Positions 20,503 through 31,815 of a DNA stretch of 64,000 bases are shown here, one piece after another (the first letter of the stretch is position 1; each line of letters opens with the position of its first letter). The stretch lies in assembly GCA_027924585.1 (NCBI GenBank), contig BSBM01000994.1:14469001-14533000 (forward strand). Direction: 5' to 3'. Position numbers and translations under genes: made by a program. The DNA is from Larix kaempferi. Its lineage: Eukaryota > Streptophyta > Pinopsida > Pinales > Pinaceae. Under the pieces are notes generated by a model, which saw only the letters and a program-made list of their open reading frames with translations, searched no databases and was not told the DNA's origin.

Positions 20503-21330
20503 AGTAGTTGTTTTTGCCTCCATTTTGAAAAGTGGTGACACCAATATCACACCTTTTTTTTCAGCGGGGGGATAAAATTACAAAGTTTTGGTAACCACGA
20601 GTGGTGGCATTGCAATCAAAACCCTAAATCAAACAAAACTTAAAAACTAAAACAAAATGTTAAAAAAAAATTAACATATTTAGAAATTTACAAAACATGA
20701 AATTTAAATAAAAAATAAAATACAAAAAAAAACAAAAGTACCCTCCCCCTTAGAGTGGGGGCGAGGAGTCAGGGCAGAGGGGGGAGGGGAAAGGGGAAGG
20801 TTTTTTGTTTTTTTTTTTTTTTTTGTTATTTTTTTTTTTGCTTTTTTTTTTCAATTTTCTTTTATAAATTTTAAAAAAATATATAGTGTTTTTTCAAATG
20901 AAAGAAAATTAATATTTTTGAATTTTTTTTTTAATTCCTGTTTCATTTTTTTTACAAGTTTTTTATATATATTTTTTTTGTTTATGAATTTTTTTTTATA
21001 AATTTGTGTTTACAAATTTTCTAATGGTTAAATTAATTTTTATTTTTTTTAATCTACATTTTTTTAACTTTTTTATAAATTGTGAAATTTGAATTTTTTT
21101 CTTTTACAAAATTTTTTTTTAAGGTGATTTTTTTTTAAATTTAACCTCGAAAAAAATGATTGTGATTTTAGGAGGTCTACGTTAATATATATTTTTGATT
21201 ACAATGACACCACCTATAATTACCACAAAGTTGTAATTTAACCCCTCCTCCTGGCCACCCGAACCAAAAAAAAGTTAGCGATACTAGTATCACCACTTTT
21301 CATTTTGGGTGTTTTTGATGATCAAATATT
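20503..21330. mobile_element. Foldback/MITE-like element with long inverted arms
   Basis: The left arm (about 20,517-20,622) and the reverse complement of the right arm (about 21,194-21,312) match imperfectly over about 110 bases. Shared words include GAAAAGTGGTGA, the following TTTTTTTT tract, a G-rich step, AAATTACAA, and GTGGTG.CATTG.AATCAAAA. The interior is A-rich then T-rich, with a G-rich island at 20,740-20,800. No transposase is present. Precise ends and target duplication could not be set, so the family (Mutator-like or other) is unknown. Confidence 0.65.
20740..20800 (+). other. G-rich island with quadruplex-type motif
   Basis: CCCTCCCCCTTAGAGTGGGGG can fold as a short hairpin (20,740-20,763). 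It is followed by four G runs at 20,772-20,796 (GGG, GGGGGG, GGGG, GGGG with 1-4 base loops) that fit the G3+N1-7 quadruplex pattern. It sits at the centre of the foldback element in otherwise A/T-only sequence. Confidence 0.6.
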
Positions 21331-23573
21331 AATTTTTATGGCTAGAGTTCTTGTTCTTTTTATATAGTTCTTGTTTTATAGTATACTAGATTGAACGTCC
21401 AAAAATCCTAACCTTGATTGGGTGTTGGGGCATCCAAATACCCTAAAACTAGCCCTAGATGCTTATCATACTATGTTAAGTACTCAGTCGCAAGGAAATG
21501 AAGGCTTTCCATTATTTAGATGTTATTTCATTATTCCATAGATGAGAAACATAATATGAGTGGATAATAGAGCATGAAAAAGGAAATATATGATTCTGTA
21601 GTAGCCATTTTGGTTGCAGAATCATAGGTAAGTCCATAGAGAGTACTATTTCTTTTGTATTTTAATTTTATATAGAGCAAGACATGAACATCATTGTTGA
21701 CTATATTTTTTTCCATAGTAAGTTTTCCAATAATAAATCTTATATTATTTATGCTGATTGTGTTTTTCTTTAGTTATATTATTCTTCTTACAATTCCAAT
21801 TTATTTTGCATTACATGAAAATAAGTTAATAAAAATAACTAAATTCTAGTATCCATTATAAGGAACTGTTTTGATAAAATATCCACAACGGTTTAAAGAC
21901 CATGCATACAAATAATTAATAAAACATAATTAAATATTAAACAATTATATGATAATAACCATTTCCATTTCTATAATGTATTTTGGTATTATATGATGGT
22001 AGATGTTGACTATTGTGTTTAAAGCAGAGTACAAAAGGGTATCATATGAAAAGAGGGAAAGGAGGGAAAATGATAATATTTTATTACTATCCACCGAAAA
22101 CCTTTATCTATCTCAATTATATGTGAATTAGTTAATAACCACTTTTGGGAATTAGTCGTACATGTGAAAGATATGTTCCCTTCTTGTGATAGATATGTCG
22201 CCTTCTTGACAAGGCACGTCACAACAATGCAAGCATGGAATATATTTCCTCATTTTTCACCACGTAAAGTAAAGTGGATGGATGTATAGTTCATTTGGTA
22301 TCGTAGTTAGTTTGTTTATCTTTATAGTATTTTTCCTTGCCTTTATTACTATGTATCATCATAATGTGTTGTTCATGTATAGTAGTATTGTTGTCATCAT
22401 TTTGCGAAAATTATGGTTAGAGATAGATGTGAAAGTTTAAGAAATGATAACTTATTGTTAATCATTGTAGATTTATAGTTTAGATATATAATTTTGGTTA
22501 GTTTTATTGATAATTAAATTTTAAATTATAAAATGTTTGGTTATATTTAATTAAAAACAAAATTTTAAGAGTTTATATCATTTTTATATAATTTTATGAT
22601 TTTTAAAGTAAAATATTTTAAACCTATGGAATTTGGGGGAATCATATTGGTAAAAAATTTAAATTGTGAATATTTTTTCGGGAAAAAAACAATAAAATTA
22701 GTCCATGGACTAAATTTAGTCCCTAAAATTTTACTTCTTTCAAACGGAAGAGATTCTCTAATTTTACGTCTAGTCTAAAAGTTCGACCATTTCAAACGAA
22801 AATATTTTTCTTACAAAATTTTGAGAAAATCAGGAATAAATTTTTAAAAATCTTGGTTACAAATGTCAAAAATTTTGGGTGTCCAACAGGTTTTTGATGG
22901 CGTTGAATTTCCAGACCAAATCATTGAATATTTGGACATTTTCCTAATTTTATTGGAACACTCAATAAAAAGAAGATTGATAAAAAATTTACACTAGAGA
23001 ACAAAAATAATTTTTTGATGTTTTGGAAGTTAAGAGATAACGATATTGTTGATTGAAGTTAGATTGTTTATTTGGAAGAATTACAATGTTACATACTTGT
23101 CAAAGACTTATGGGAGAAATCCACAATGTGACGAGTTGTGTGAGAAATTCATATCTAACATAAATGAATTTCTCCCCTATATTCTCATAATCTTGGAGGT
23201 GAGCTTTCCATTATTCATATTCTCCACTTGTAAGTGACTTTTTGTATTATTAAAAAACATTAACTTACATGGTAGAAGTGACTTTTACATATTTATATTC
23301 TCCACTTGGAAGTGACTTTTGCATGATTAAAAAACATTTCATTACAACAATTGGCCAAATATTTATAAACATTTTGCATATTTATGTTGATTTCGCTATT
23401 ACATTTTTTGCATGATCCACTTGGAAGTGATTGTGTATGATTAAAATTTTTGCTTACAACAATTTGGTCAATATATATCTTAATACCCATTTTCAAATAT
23501 TGTTAATTGTGTTATAATGTAATTTTGTGAATATTTATAAATATTTGCTCTTACTACCCATTTCTAGATGCTT

Positions 23574-23790
23574 ATTCTTAACTTTGTTAATAGAATTAGA
23601 ATTGGGCGTGTTAAACAAATTGGATGAACATAAGTAGAAATTGTATAAGCTTAGTAGACATGTTGCATAAGAATAGATAACTATTCTTAACTTTGTTAAT
23701 AGAATTAGAATTAGGTGTGTTCAACAAATTGGATAAACATTAGTAGAAATTGTATAAGTTTAGTCGACATGTTGCATAAGAATAAATCTG
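23574..23790 (+). repeat. 109-bp tandem duplication
   Basis: Two copies beginning ATTCTTAACTTTGTTAATAG at 23,574 and 23,683, with about ten differences. Confidence 0.85.
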
Positions 23791-24575
23791 AGATAAAATT
23801 TTACATCTAATAGAAACGTAAAATATAATTTGTGCACCGAGGGAGGTCGTATAGATACGCTATCTCTAATGTAGAACTATACCTTGGTTCTACTCTATTA
23901 AATTAAATGTAGAGTAAGGATTGGAAATTAAATGTGAGAGGGTTTATGTGGGTGCTGATGATACAAAAATAAAAAGTAATATAATGTCAAGCAAAGTAAT
24001 AAGTATAGTGATTTAAATGGATCTGGTCCAATTTGATGAGGGGTAAACTAGCATAGATTCATCTTAAAAGGAGATCGACCAAACTCTGAGACGTAGACCC
24101 CTTTTTAGAGTGTAAATATAGAGGAAGAGTTTTAATTTATCTAATTTATATACTTTTACATACATGTCATTGTAAATGTAAAATGTTTTAAATCTAATTT
24201 GAGAGGACATGTTATTTTTCTAGTATTTTATTTATTTTTATAATATTTTCTATTTTTTATAATATTTTATTATTTTTTAAAAAGACACATGTCACCGCGC
24301 CTCTTTATGGAAACAATTCCAACCTATGATAAAGAAAACCTTTCAATGTCCATGTCAAAGCACCTTATGTACAGTGTGTTTTGTCACAGTGATACAATAT
24401 TTTTGAGTGCCATAAAAGATGTTGCATAATTTATCTATTTAACTTCGCTAGGTTAATATATTGAGAGAAGTTTAGTTTGTGTGCTATCCAAATATTAATT
24501 AAAATAATATATAGTAGACTTCACCCCATTGTGATATTAACCATTTTGATTTAATTTATTGATCTATTATTTAGA

Positions 24576-24583
<8 letters not shown>

Positions 24584-24638
<55 letters not shown>
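24584..24638. repeat. TA microsatellite
   Basis: About 27 uninterrupted TA units. Confidence 0.95.
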
Positions 24639-24640
<2 letters not shown>

Positions 24641-25289
24641 CTTTACATCTTAGAATAATGGATATATATATATGAACCATCCATATCTTAAAATAATGGA
24701 TTTAGACTTTTAAAAATAGTAAAGATACTTTACACACCATTGAAAATTTTATTTCAACAATAACTTATAGTGGTTCCAATGAGAACCAATTACCACCTCA
24801 TTTCTACATTATTTTTAACATTTACAAAGTCGATATTAGATGACATTGGTGTGCTCTATGTTAATGTGATCTTCATGTTTCCGTGGATAAGTTGGTTAAA
24901 GATTAATTTTTCTATTTTGGTTTTTTTAGCCAAAACAAAAGCTATATTTTCATTATAAAAATATAAGTATATGAAGCAATTACATTTTTCATCCATAACC
25001 TAGAAATAGCTATCTATGCTACATTATTTGAAACCCAAACCAATGAAAGAAAAGAAATTCTGATCATCCCCAAATCTGCAAATGATCGAACTAGTACATG
25101 GGTAAATCACATAACCTAGCGACATCAAGTGCATGTACCAAAATGGGAGGAAATGAAAATTTAATCTAAAAAAATAACATATAAATATAGACGAGGAGAG
25201 AAAAGTGATAACTGCTGCCAAAAAGGGACAAAAAAGTGGAGCGCGTCACCAAAAACTCAGGAGAATGATGAGAGGGGGATGCGCCCACA

Positions 25290-25677
25290 AGTGGAGAGCA
25301 CAGATTATGTCCAATACTCAAAAGGAATGAATCCTTCCTCACCTGATAGAGCTTTCTTTGACAGTAAGTTTGCTTGCAGATTGTGCTCTCAATAGATGTG
25401 TGCAATCGAGACATGAGGAAAGTCTTTTAGCAGTAAACCGACCATGGATATCCAAGGGGAGCAGACCAAAGACCGAAGGGATCCACGACCTCTATCCCAA
25501 TCTATGATAGTAAGTGAATCACCAGCAATGTGACGAAGTGGGACACATCTACATTTTGCAAAATAAAGTACCATTAAGAGTCCCTGGGTGTTTGTGCCTA
25601 TACCCCATTCATCCAAACATGGAAATCTTGAGACTGGTGCAAAAAAATAAAAGCCCCCACACCACATTTCTATTCTA
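25290..25677 (-). pseudogene. LINE-like RNase H (RVT_3-type) fragment
   Basis: On the minus strand, across shifted frames: GVGAFIF near 25,645; EWGIGTNTQG; AGDSLTIIDW; then a stretch ending SIAHIY and EHNLQANLLSKKAL near 25,350. This order (GxGA, WGIGxxTN, GDS, HIYREHNxxAD.LSKKAL) is that of the RNase H domain found at the end of plant LINE polyproteins and in RNase H-like host proteins. Frameshifts, a stop after HIY, and Q-A-N in place of the catalytic A-D step show decay. Its N-terminal end is cut at 25,678 by the GTCTA target of the LTR element at 25,683. I cannot tell a LINE from a host RNase H-like gene. Confidence 0.6.
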
Positions 25678-25682
25678 GTCTA
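25678..25682. repeat. Target-site duplication, left (GTCTA)
   Basis: GTCTA precedes the 5' LTR and recurs at 27,765-27,769 after the 3' LTR. A further GTCTA at 27,821 comes from a later tandem duplication. Confidence 0.85.
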
Positions 25683-25893
25683 TGTTAGAGATAATTAATC
25701 CCTGATGACATCAGTTAGATGCTCAGTTCCTAACAAGCAGTTAGATGAGTCTTATTTAGAACTAAGACATAGACAATCAGTTAAGTCTAAGTTAAAGAGT
25801 CTATGTTTAGTATGTCAGGCCTTCGGGTCCATTGTAACGATGAATTTTTATGTGAATAGAACCTAGACATAGCTTGTTCCTTAAAATTCTTCA
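25683..25893 (+). repeat. 5' LTR of the small LTR element
   Basis: 211 bp, TG...CA ends, followed without gap by the primer site. Confidence 0.88.
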
Positions 25894-25905
25894 TGGTATC
25901 AGAAC
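25894..25905 (+). other. Primer-binding site, initiator Met-tRNA type
   Basis: TGGTATCAGAAC directly follows the 5' LTR. It differs from the usual TGGTATCAGAGC at one position. Confidence 0.85.
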
Positions 25906-26936
25906 TTGATTAAGTCTCTTGGAGAGCATATTGATCCAAGAGCAGATCCAAGGGTGTTGTATTCCTCCATAGTGAAGAGAGATTCTTCCACAGCGAAGAG
26001 GGATTCTTCCATAGCAAAGAAGGCAGAGATCATTCGATCCAAGCCAAGATCTTGCACCAATCAAATGAAAGAATTGATCCAAGAAATTAGATAGAGATCT
26101 GGGTTCGAGTCTGAAGCACAAGACTGAAATTGACCCGAGAAAGCTTATAGATCCGCAGATCTGAAGCAAATTCATGAAAATACGCCCAGCCATTAAGAGA
26201 GATTGCTGGAGCCGAAGAAACTCCTGCCGCAGTTGCAGAGTGTGAAGAAGGGGTCAAATCCGCAGATTTGTGTTGGAGCGGCTATCCCAATCAGTTCGTG
26301 GAAGATAGCCGCGCGAAGGGAAGAAATCCGTGTTGAATCTGATCCGCATGAGGAAAAGTAACACCATTGGGTGTTGAAAGAAAAGAAAAGCTTGAAGTAA
26401 CCAAGCGCCTGAATGAACCGAAGACTGTCCACTTTAACAGTGAAGAAAATCTAATCGCTGAGATCGTTCTGAAGAAGGTGCGAAAGTGAGCTTGTATGAA
26501 GGTTGACCGTAGAGGAGGTTGAAGAAAGCCGCCGCTAAGTGAGAGCTTGTAAGATCCAAAATCATGAAGATAAACTAGCCACCAGCCATGTGGTGATGAA
26601 GAAAGGGCCATTCACCAACAATGAAGAAGGGAGCTGATCTGTGAAGAAAGCAGCTAGCCGCCGCCGGTTAAGCTGTGAAGAAAACGTTTAAAGGTATGCA
26701 TTTGTTTTGGAATCACATGAGAAGCTAGCCACCTATTCAATCCATGAGAAGAAAATCGCATGGAGTGAAGGCTCACTGTATTGAAAGACCGTATGCCAAT
26801 CCGTGAGATATCAAAGATTATTTGTGAAGAGAATTTTTAAAAGATTAAGTGGAAAAGAAATAAGTTAGAAGCCTTATTTTATAATAAAGTAAGTTTAATT
26901 CTTACCTGGAAAAGAAAGGGTCATAGCTAGAGTTGA

Positions 26937-27539
26937 AGAAAAGCTAAGATTTTAGAGGATGAAGAACTTGAACAAGAGTATGATGGTGATCACCTTTTTT
27001 ATGAAGAAAGAGTGATCGTGCTACAACAAAAGAAGCTCATTAATGAGTTTTTGTTTGGAATGGTAACCCTACTTGAAAATGACAATCAAGTGGATGATGT
27101 CTTTGTAGCAGTAGCAACTAAGGAGGACGAAGCTAAAGTAACAAGTTTCGAAGAAGATTGGGCATTAATTGAGGATTGGATTGCAAAGCCAAAAGAAGTT
27201 GTAGATGACAACTTACATGAATCTGAAGAGAAAGCAAGATATGCTATGTACCCAGTTGAAAATATGGAGGAAGAAATATGCAACAAGTATTTTGCAGGTG
27301 TTAAAGGAAGCATTGAAGATGTTGTAGATCACTGGTTTTTCAACGAGAGCCATGAGAAAAAGAAAAATCCATGCAATAACAAGAAGAGATATCCAGAGTT
27401 TAAAGTCTGGAGCACAAAGAAGAAGAAAAACATTGAAAGCTTCAAAGTTTGGAGTAGAAAGTACGAGAAGAGGCTGCATCAGCACATTGCAACAAAGAAA
27501 GTCAAGATACAGATGTTTGTAAGCCTAGCTGAGACATAG
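26937..27539 (+). CDS. Unrecognised acidic open frame in the small LTR element
   Basis: The frame is open from 26,937 and contains 200 codons to the stop at 27,537-27,539. The first in-frame ATG is near 27,060 (MVTLLENDNQVDD), and GTG at 27,012 is not a normal plant start. An upstream exon is possible, since a donor-like AAAG|GTATGC lies near 26,694. The N-terminal half is strongly acidic (EDEELEQEYDGD, SFEEDWALIEDW). The C-terminal part is basic with a repeated word (FKVWSTKKKK, FKVWSRKYEK). No zinc knuckle, protease or polymerase motif is present. It could be a remnant of an unusual gag, a captured host exon, or chance. I do not recognise it. Confidence 0.4.
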   Translation, partial: RKAKILEDEELEQEYDGDHLFYEERVIVLQQKKLINEFLFGMVTLLENDNQVDDVFVAVATKEDEAKVTSFEEDWALIEDWIAKPKEVVDDNLHESEEKARYAMYPVENMEEEICNKYFAGVKGSIEDVVDHWFFNESHEKKKNPCNNKKRYPEFKVWSTKKKKNIESFKVWSRKYEKRLHQHIATKKVKIQMFVSLAET

Positions 27540-27633
27540 ACCAATAGGCAATCTTTTTTGATGAAATTCCTTAAAGAGAATCTATTTTAGCTGCAATTAG
27601 ATAGTATGCTTAGTGGTTGTAATTAAGCCAGAG

Positions 27634-27764
27634 TGTTAGAGATAATTACTTCTTGATGACATTAGTTAGATGCTCAGTTCCTAACAAGCAGTCAAATGAG
27701 TCTTATAACGATGAACTTTTATGTGAATAGAACCAAGACTTAACTTGTTACTTAAAATTCATCA
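27634..27764 (+). repeat. 3' LTR of the small LTR element (internally deleted)
   Basis: 131 bp matching the first 73 and last 58 bases of the 5' LTR. About 80 bp between GAGTCTTAT and TAACGATGAA are missing. Confidence 0.85.
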
Positions 27765-28010
27765 GTCTATCTCATTTATGTTGCCTTGTAAATTTAATCT
27801 GATTAAGAAATCCCAATCTTGTCTATCTCATTTATGTTGCCTTGTAAATTTAATCTGATTAAGAAATCCCAATCTTGTTAACATTTTACTTGACATTGAT
27901 ATGACATATCTCATCAGTATTGAACGGAAGAAATCTCAATCTTGTTAACATTTTACTTGACATTGATATGACATATCTCATCCGTATTGAACGGAAGAGG
28001 GCATTTAAAA
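27765..28010 (+). repeat. Two adjacent tandem duplications
   Basis: A 56-bp unit (starts GTCTATCTCATTTATG) occurs at 27,765 and 27,821. It is followed by a 67-bp unit (starts GTTAACATTTTAC) at about 27,877 and 27,944. Copies are near-identical, so the duplications are recent. The first unit includes the GTCTA target duplication. Confidence 0.9.
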
Positions 28011-28767
28011 TTAAACATCCACAGTAGTGCAGCGACTTTTAGAATATTACATTAATTGAAAAGTGGAGTGATGCCATCGCTGTAAATTGATATGTATAGC
28101 CTTTCATCCTTAGGGGCCTGTATTATGTAAAGTCTATCGGGCTTCCTTTTACCGTGTGCCAATTCATTTCTGGTAATGGTTTCAAATTTCAATGTACTGG
28201 GGCATCTTTCAGGAGGGCCCTCGTGTTGGCCTTTTTGAGGTTCTGTGGAGATGCTTACGAACGGTTGGTGTTTGACTGGTTTGATTAGGTTTTTTTGTTA
28301 GGTTAGGTCTCTTCACAGATTTTGGGCTCTCACATGATCTTCATTATCTCTTAGTTCTCTCGTCACTGGTAATTTCAGATAAGAGTCCTACTATTTATAT
28401 TTGGGTTACAAAGAGAAGAACGTGTGTTCCGGTATTAATACGAATTACCCTAAAGTTCATTTTAGTTGCAAACCTCTATAGATATAGTGGACGGGCACTT
28501 TTACCCTGAGTTTAAGAAAAGCACAAAGAAGGATTAAGATGAAAAGCCCAGATATTAGTTTTAAATAAGTTGATGTTGATCGGTGTAATTTAATACCAAA
28601 AGCTGGGAGGTCCAGCTGTCATTGCCAAACCCTAGTAGCTGCTCTCTCTCCAACATCGATTTTATGAAGTTGAAAACATGTACATAGGTGAGGGAGGACT
28701 TGCACAGAGATGAATTGGGATCTGATTTTTGAGATCCAAGATCAGTGATCCGAGTGATAAGACCCCA
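28011..28767 (+). other. Region upstream of the ZF-HD piece
   Basis: No coding similarity. It is less AT-rich than surrounding spacer, with CT-rich leader-like stretches (28,310-28,380). A TATTTATA word at 28,393-28,400 could be a core promoter for the frame at 28,768, but no initiator or other element confirms this. Confidence 0.35.
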
Positions 28768-29217
28768 ATGGCTCAGATTCAAGCTCAATCAATAGGATCT
28801 GTGGACAAAATGACGCCGTCCCAATTGCAGCACAGAGTCGAAGATGCTCGGACAGGAGCAGATGCTTCGTTTAGTAAGGGTGTGCGCTATGGAAAGTGCC
28901 AAAAAAATCAAGCTGCCAGCGGAGAATTTATGGCCAGCGGAGAAGAGGGAACGGCTGCAGCCCTGTTGTGTGCGGCCTGCAACTGTCACCGCAGCTTTCA
29001 TAGGGGGAAATTGAAAACGAGACATTTTGCGAGTCCCATCGCACAGGAAATTCCTAATCTGCCATTCCGATTTATGGGTATCGTGTTCTCTGTTCCAGGT
29101 ATGATTCTAATGAAGCTTCTAGATTGGTTTATTATCCGTAAGTTGTCTTACACAGGAATTTCGCAGTCATTGTTCGAATTTAGGTCTCTGTACAGCGAAA
29201 AATACATACATACATAA
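28768..29217 (+). pseudogene. Damaged ZF-HD / mini-zinc-finger (MIF) domain gene piece
   Basis: A 149-residue frame from ATG at 28,768 ([17 protein letters not shown]). The middle carries a plant-specific ZF-HD dimerisation zinc finger: [14 protein letters not shown] at about 28,879, then [28 protein letters not shown] to about 29,001. The family pattern is RYxECxKNHA, GGxxxDGCGEFM, CAACxCHRxFHR. Here H of KNHA is Q, and about ten residues including the DGC cysteine are gone, so two zinc ligands are lost. The last three C and two H remain. Full ZF-HD proteins carry a homeodomain downstream; MIF proteins do not. None is seen here, and the frame after 29,098 looks non-coding. CAG|GTATGA at 29,098 may be a splice donor. 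The family acts as plant transcription factors or their dominant-negative partners. I read this as a pseudogene, though an intact variant cannot be excluded. Confidence 0.65.
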
Positions 29218-31203
29218 ATATATTTCGATGTGGATTCACCTAGCAATGTCAGTTGCTGTGTGAACAAATATCCACTTAAACAAGTTAACGTTGTTTGGAG
29301 GTGTTGGTGAGTAAGTAGAAAATTGTAGTTTGTGCCAACTAGCTTAACCATTTCTTAGTTTTCCGGTATTGAATAGCTTGCTAGGCCTTCAGATTGGATC
29401 TGGATGTACATTTGGTTATTTCTGAGACTACTATGAGAACTCGAGCTCCGAAGATCTGAACACGATAACTCTAGAACTCTGATGAGATCTGAATATGTAA
29501 CTACCTATATGACTTTCCATACTGCATATTACATTATATAAGATAGCCAATACAGTTAGTATCATGTTTATTTGTCTATTCTGTATCATATCGAAAATAG
29601 AGTTGAATTTTTGGGGGGAGTTTTATTTAAGGCAAAAAGTAGATAAATGATTCCCAGAACATAGCTTCCCTCTATTCTCGGTTTAATGCTCTGGTAATAA
29701 TTATGTTTAAAGCTCTAAACGTCTTTACTATAGCTACCAAAAACATCGTTAATACTAGCTACCCTCCAAATCTTCACACATTATTTACTTTCGCTATGTT
29801 CTAAAATTTTTAGATCTATCAAACTATTTAGAGCTATCAAATTATTTAAGATATAAAGGGAAAATCCAATATGTTATTAAATAAAATAAATATTTTAATT
29901 TTATATAATAAAATAAAATATTACTTGTTTCTCTACACAAACCTTCCACTTATAACTATGACTATATTGTATTGACTATATTCAAGGTCGAGGTATTTGT
30001 AGGAAAGAATCACCCAAAATTTAAATTTGTCATTATGAAAGGTCATCGTTATACCATTATTACAAGAATAGATATTACCGCTATTTTTTTATTATTATAT
30101 TAGAATCTTAGATTTCATTTTAAAGTAACTACAATTTCTTTAGTGCTTCAAGATGTCTTGTCTCTCTTTCTGCCTTTAAAATAACACACTACCATTTCAT
30201 TAAAAATCATCAACAACATAATATGTGATGTATATTTCTATTATCTCGTTCTTCTTAATCTTATGATCTATGAATATGGTAATTAATGTTAATGTTAGAT
30301 TATGGTAATTAATGTTAATGTTAGATAATGGAGGTATTTGTGCATTACTTTAGTTTTATTATTGATTTTGATTTTCTTTTTTTAATTTTTTTTATTGATT
30401 GACACCTTCAATTCTACATTAACCTTTCCATATAAACATGTTAGAGTTTCTCTCCACTCAAACAAAATTCCTTCAATCTTTAGCCCTTCTCAAAGTTTTA
30501 TTTGAGCCATTGTATCAAATGCTTGAGAAAAAATAATATAACAAAGAATAATGCTTTTGCATTTACCTTATACTTTCTTTATGACAATTGCAAGAGTTTT
30601 GTGAATTGTTGAATGTATAGGTCAACGAATGGCAAAAAAAATGTGTCTTAGCATTATTTTATTCTACCCATTTATTTCTCTTTCACAAATTTGTGTGAAA
30701 CAACTTATAAAAATACCTTACTAATTATTATGGTTTTGTAATTTCTCACATTATTTTATCAGTTCCTTTTTTTAATAGGTATCATCTTGATAACTTTCTA
30801 GTATGAAGGAACCCTTGTTGTATGGCATTCTTGCATATGTCCTTGACATGCTTGAGAAGAGCATATATAGGTGGAAGAACATGTTCGACTATATCAATGG
30901 TTAAACCATGAAGATTACGTGCATTTACATTGGCAAGCTACTTTACTTGCACCTCTATATCTTCTTTTTATCTAACCTTTTTTTTATAGAAAAATATGTT
31001 GGAATCATCTCCCTTAATTTTTTCTTATAAAATTTGCATCCATATGCAATCATTTGTTGCTCATTTATCTCATTTGGTTAACCATAATCGAGGAACTTAT
31101 AGTTCACTCACTTCACCAAGAAAGATACTATGCAAAATAAAACTTGTTCTCTACTCTCACTAAAATTCTTTGAATGCCTTTGCTCCTTTGCAAATATTCA
31201 AGA
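29218..31203. other. AT-rich spacer between ZF-HD piece and Copia-2
   Basis: No recognisable coding, RNA gene or LTR. A 27-bp direct duplication (ATGGTAATTAATGTTAATGT) lies at about 30,277-30,332. The stretch 30,780-31,170 has longer words that may be decayed transposon sequence but cannot be assigned. Confidence 0.5.
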
Positions 31204-31208
31204 ATAAC
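31204..31208. repeat. Target-site duplication of Copia-2, left (ATAAC)
   Basis: ATAAC precedes the 5' LTR and recurs at 37,982-37,986. Confidence 0.92.
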
Positions 31209-31803
31209 TGTTGAAATATTGTAACTTCTAAGAATATTATATTTGTACTTTATTATTCTGAAGATGTTTCATTCCTCCGTGAAGACCTTATTGTATATTC
31301 GGAGATGTGTTATTCCTTCGTAGATAATGTGGTAACTTGGGTTATTAGACTTCCCTAGTGGGGGTCAACCTTGTATGTGTTATGTGGGTTAAAGGGTTAT
31401 TAGACCACCCTAAAGGGGTCAGCCCAGTCAGCATTATGTAAAGTGGTTAAGTTGTGGCTGACGTAGTTTGTGTAAAAGTCAAGTCGGAGTTGTGTATAAA
31501 TAGAGGAGGTGTGTTCCTCATTTAACACACATTCACTCACTTGTGATTGGCGCATAGGTGAGGGAGAGATATGATATGGAGGAGAAGGAGCTCATGTTTA
31601 GGGTTTACATCTTTGTATTTGCTGGTTATCTATATTGAGGAAGCTTTGCTGGGTTTTCTACCCCATGAGGGTTTCCTAGGATAAATCTGTGTCTCTTGTG
31701 TTTATGTTGTGCTTGTTGTTCTTTCAGTGATCATGTATATGCTATTGTTGTGAAATGGAATGTAATGCTGATATTTTTTGTCTTAGCATATTGAATCTTA
31801 ACA
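31209..31803 (+). repeat. Copia-2 5' LTR
   Basis: 595 bp. TATAAATA at 31,495-31,502. Shares the GGGTTATTAGAC and GTGGTTAAGTT blocks with Copia-1 LTRs. Confidence 0.94.
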
Positions 31804-31815
31804 TGGTATCAGAGC
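31804..31815 (+). other. Primer-binding site, initiator Met-tRNA (Copia-2)
   Basis: TGGTATCAGAGC immediately after the LTR. Confidence 0.93.

Larger units (their letters stand above)
21331..25289. other. AT-rich intergenic region
   Basis: About 4 kb without recognisable coding on either strand. The short open frames here are scattered and have AT-rich composition. Diverged direct repeats around CTTGGAAGTGACTTTTGCATGATTAA lie at 23,225-23,470. The separately listed duplication and microsatellite also lie here. Confidence 0.6.
25683..27764 (+). mobile_element. Small non-autonomous LTR element (TRIM/LARD-like)
   Basis: 2,082 bp with GTCTA target duplications, a 5' LTR of 211 bp (25,683-25,893) and a 3' LTR of 131 bp (27,634-27,764). 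Both start TGTTAGAGATAATTA and end with TCA. The 3' copy lacks about 80 bp of the middle. A primer site follows the 5' LTR. No gag, protease, RT or integrase is visible. The interior is unusually purine-rich (many GAAGAA) and ends in an acidic open frame. The shared LTR parts differ at about 12 of 131 positions, so it is old. It interrupts a LINE-like RNase H fragment. It would have needed an autonomous partner. Confidence 0.88.

Noticed and set aside
25891-26611. Minus-strand frames of about 100 codons in the small LTR element
   Set aside because: They run antisense to purine-rich leader sequence, and their Ser/Phe/Leu-rich content is what GAAGAA-rich DNA gives when read in reverse.
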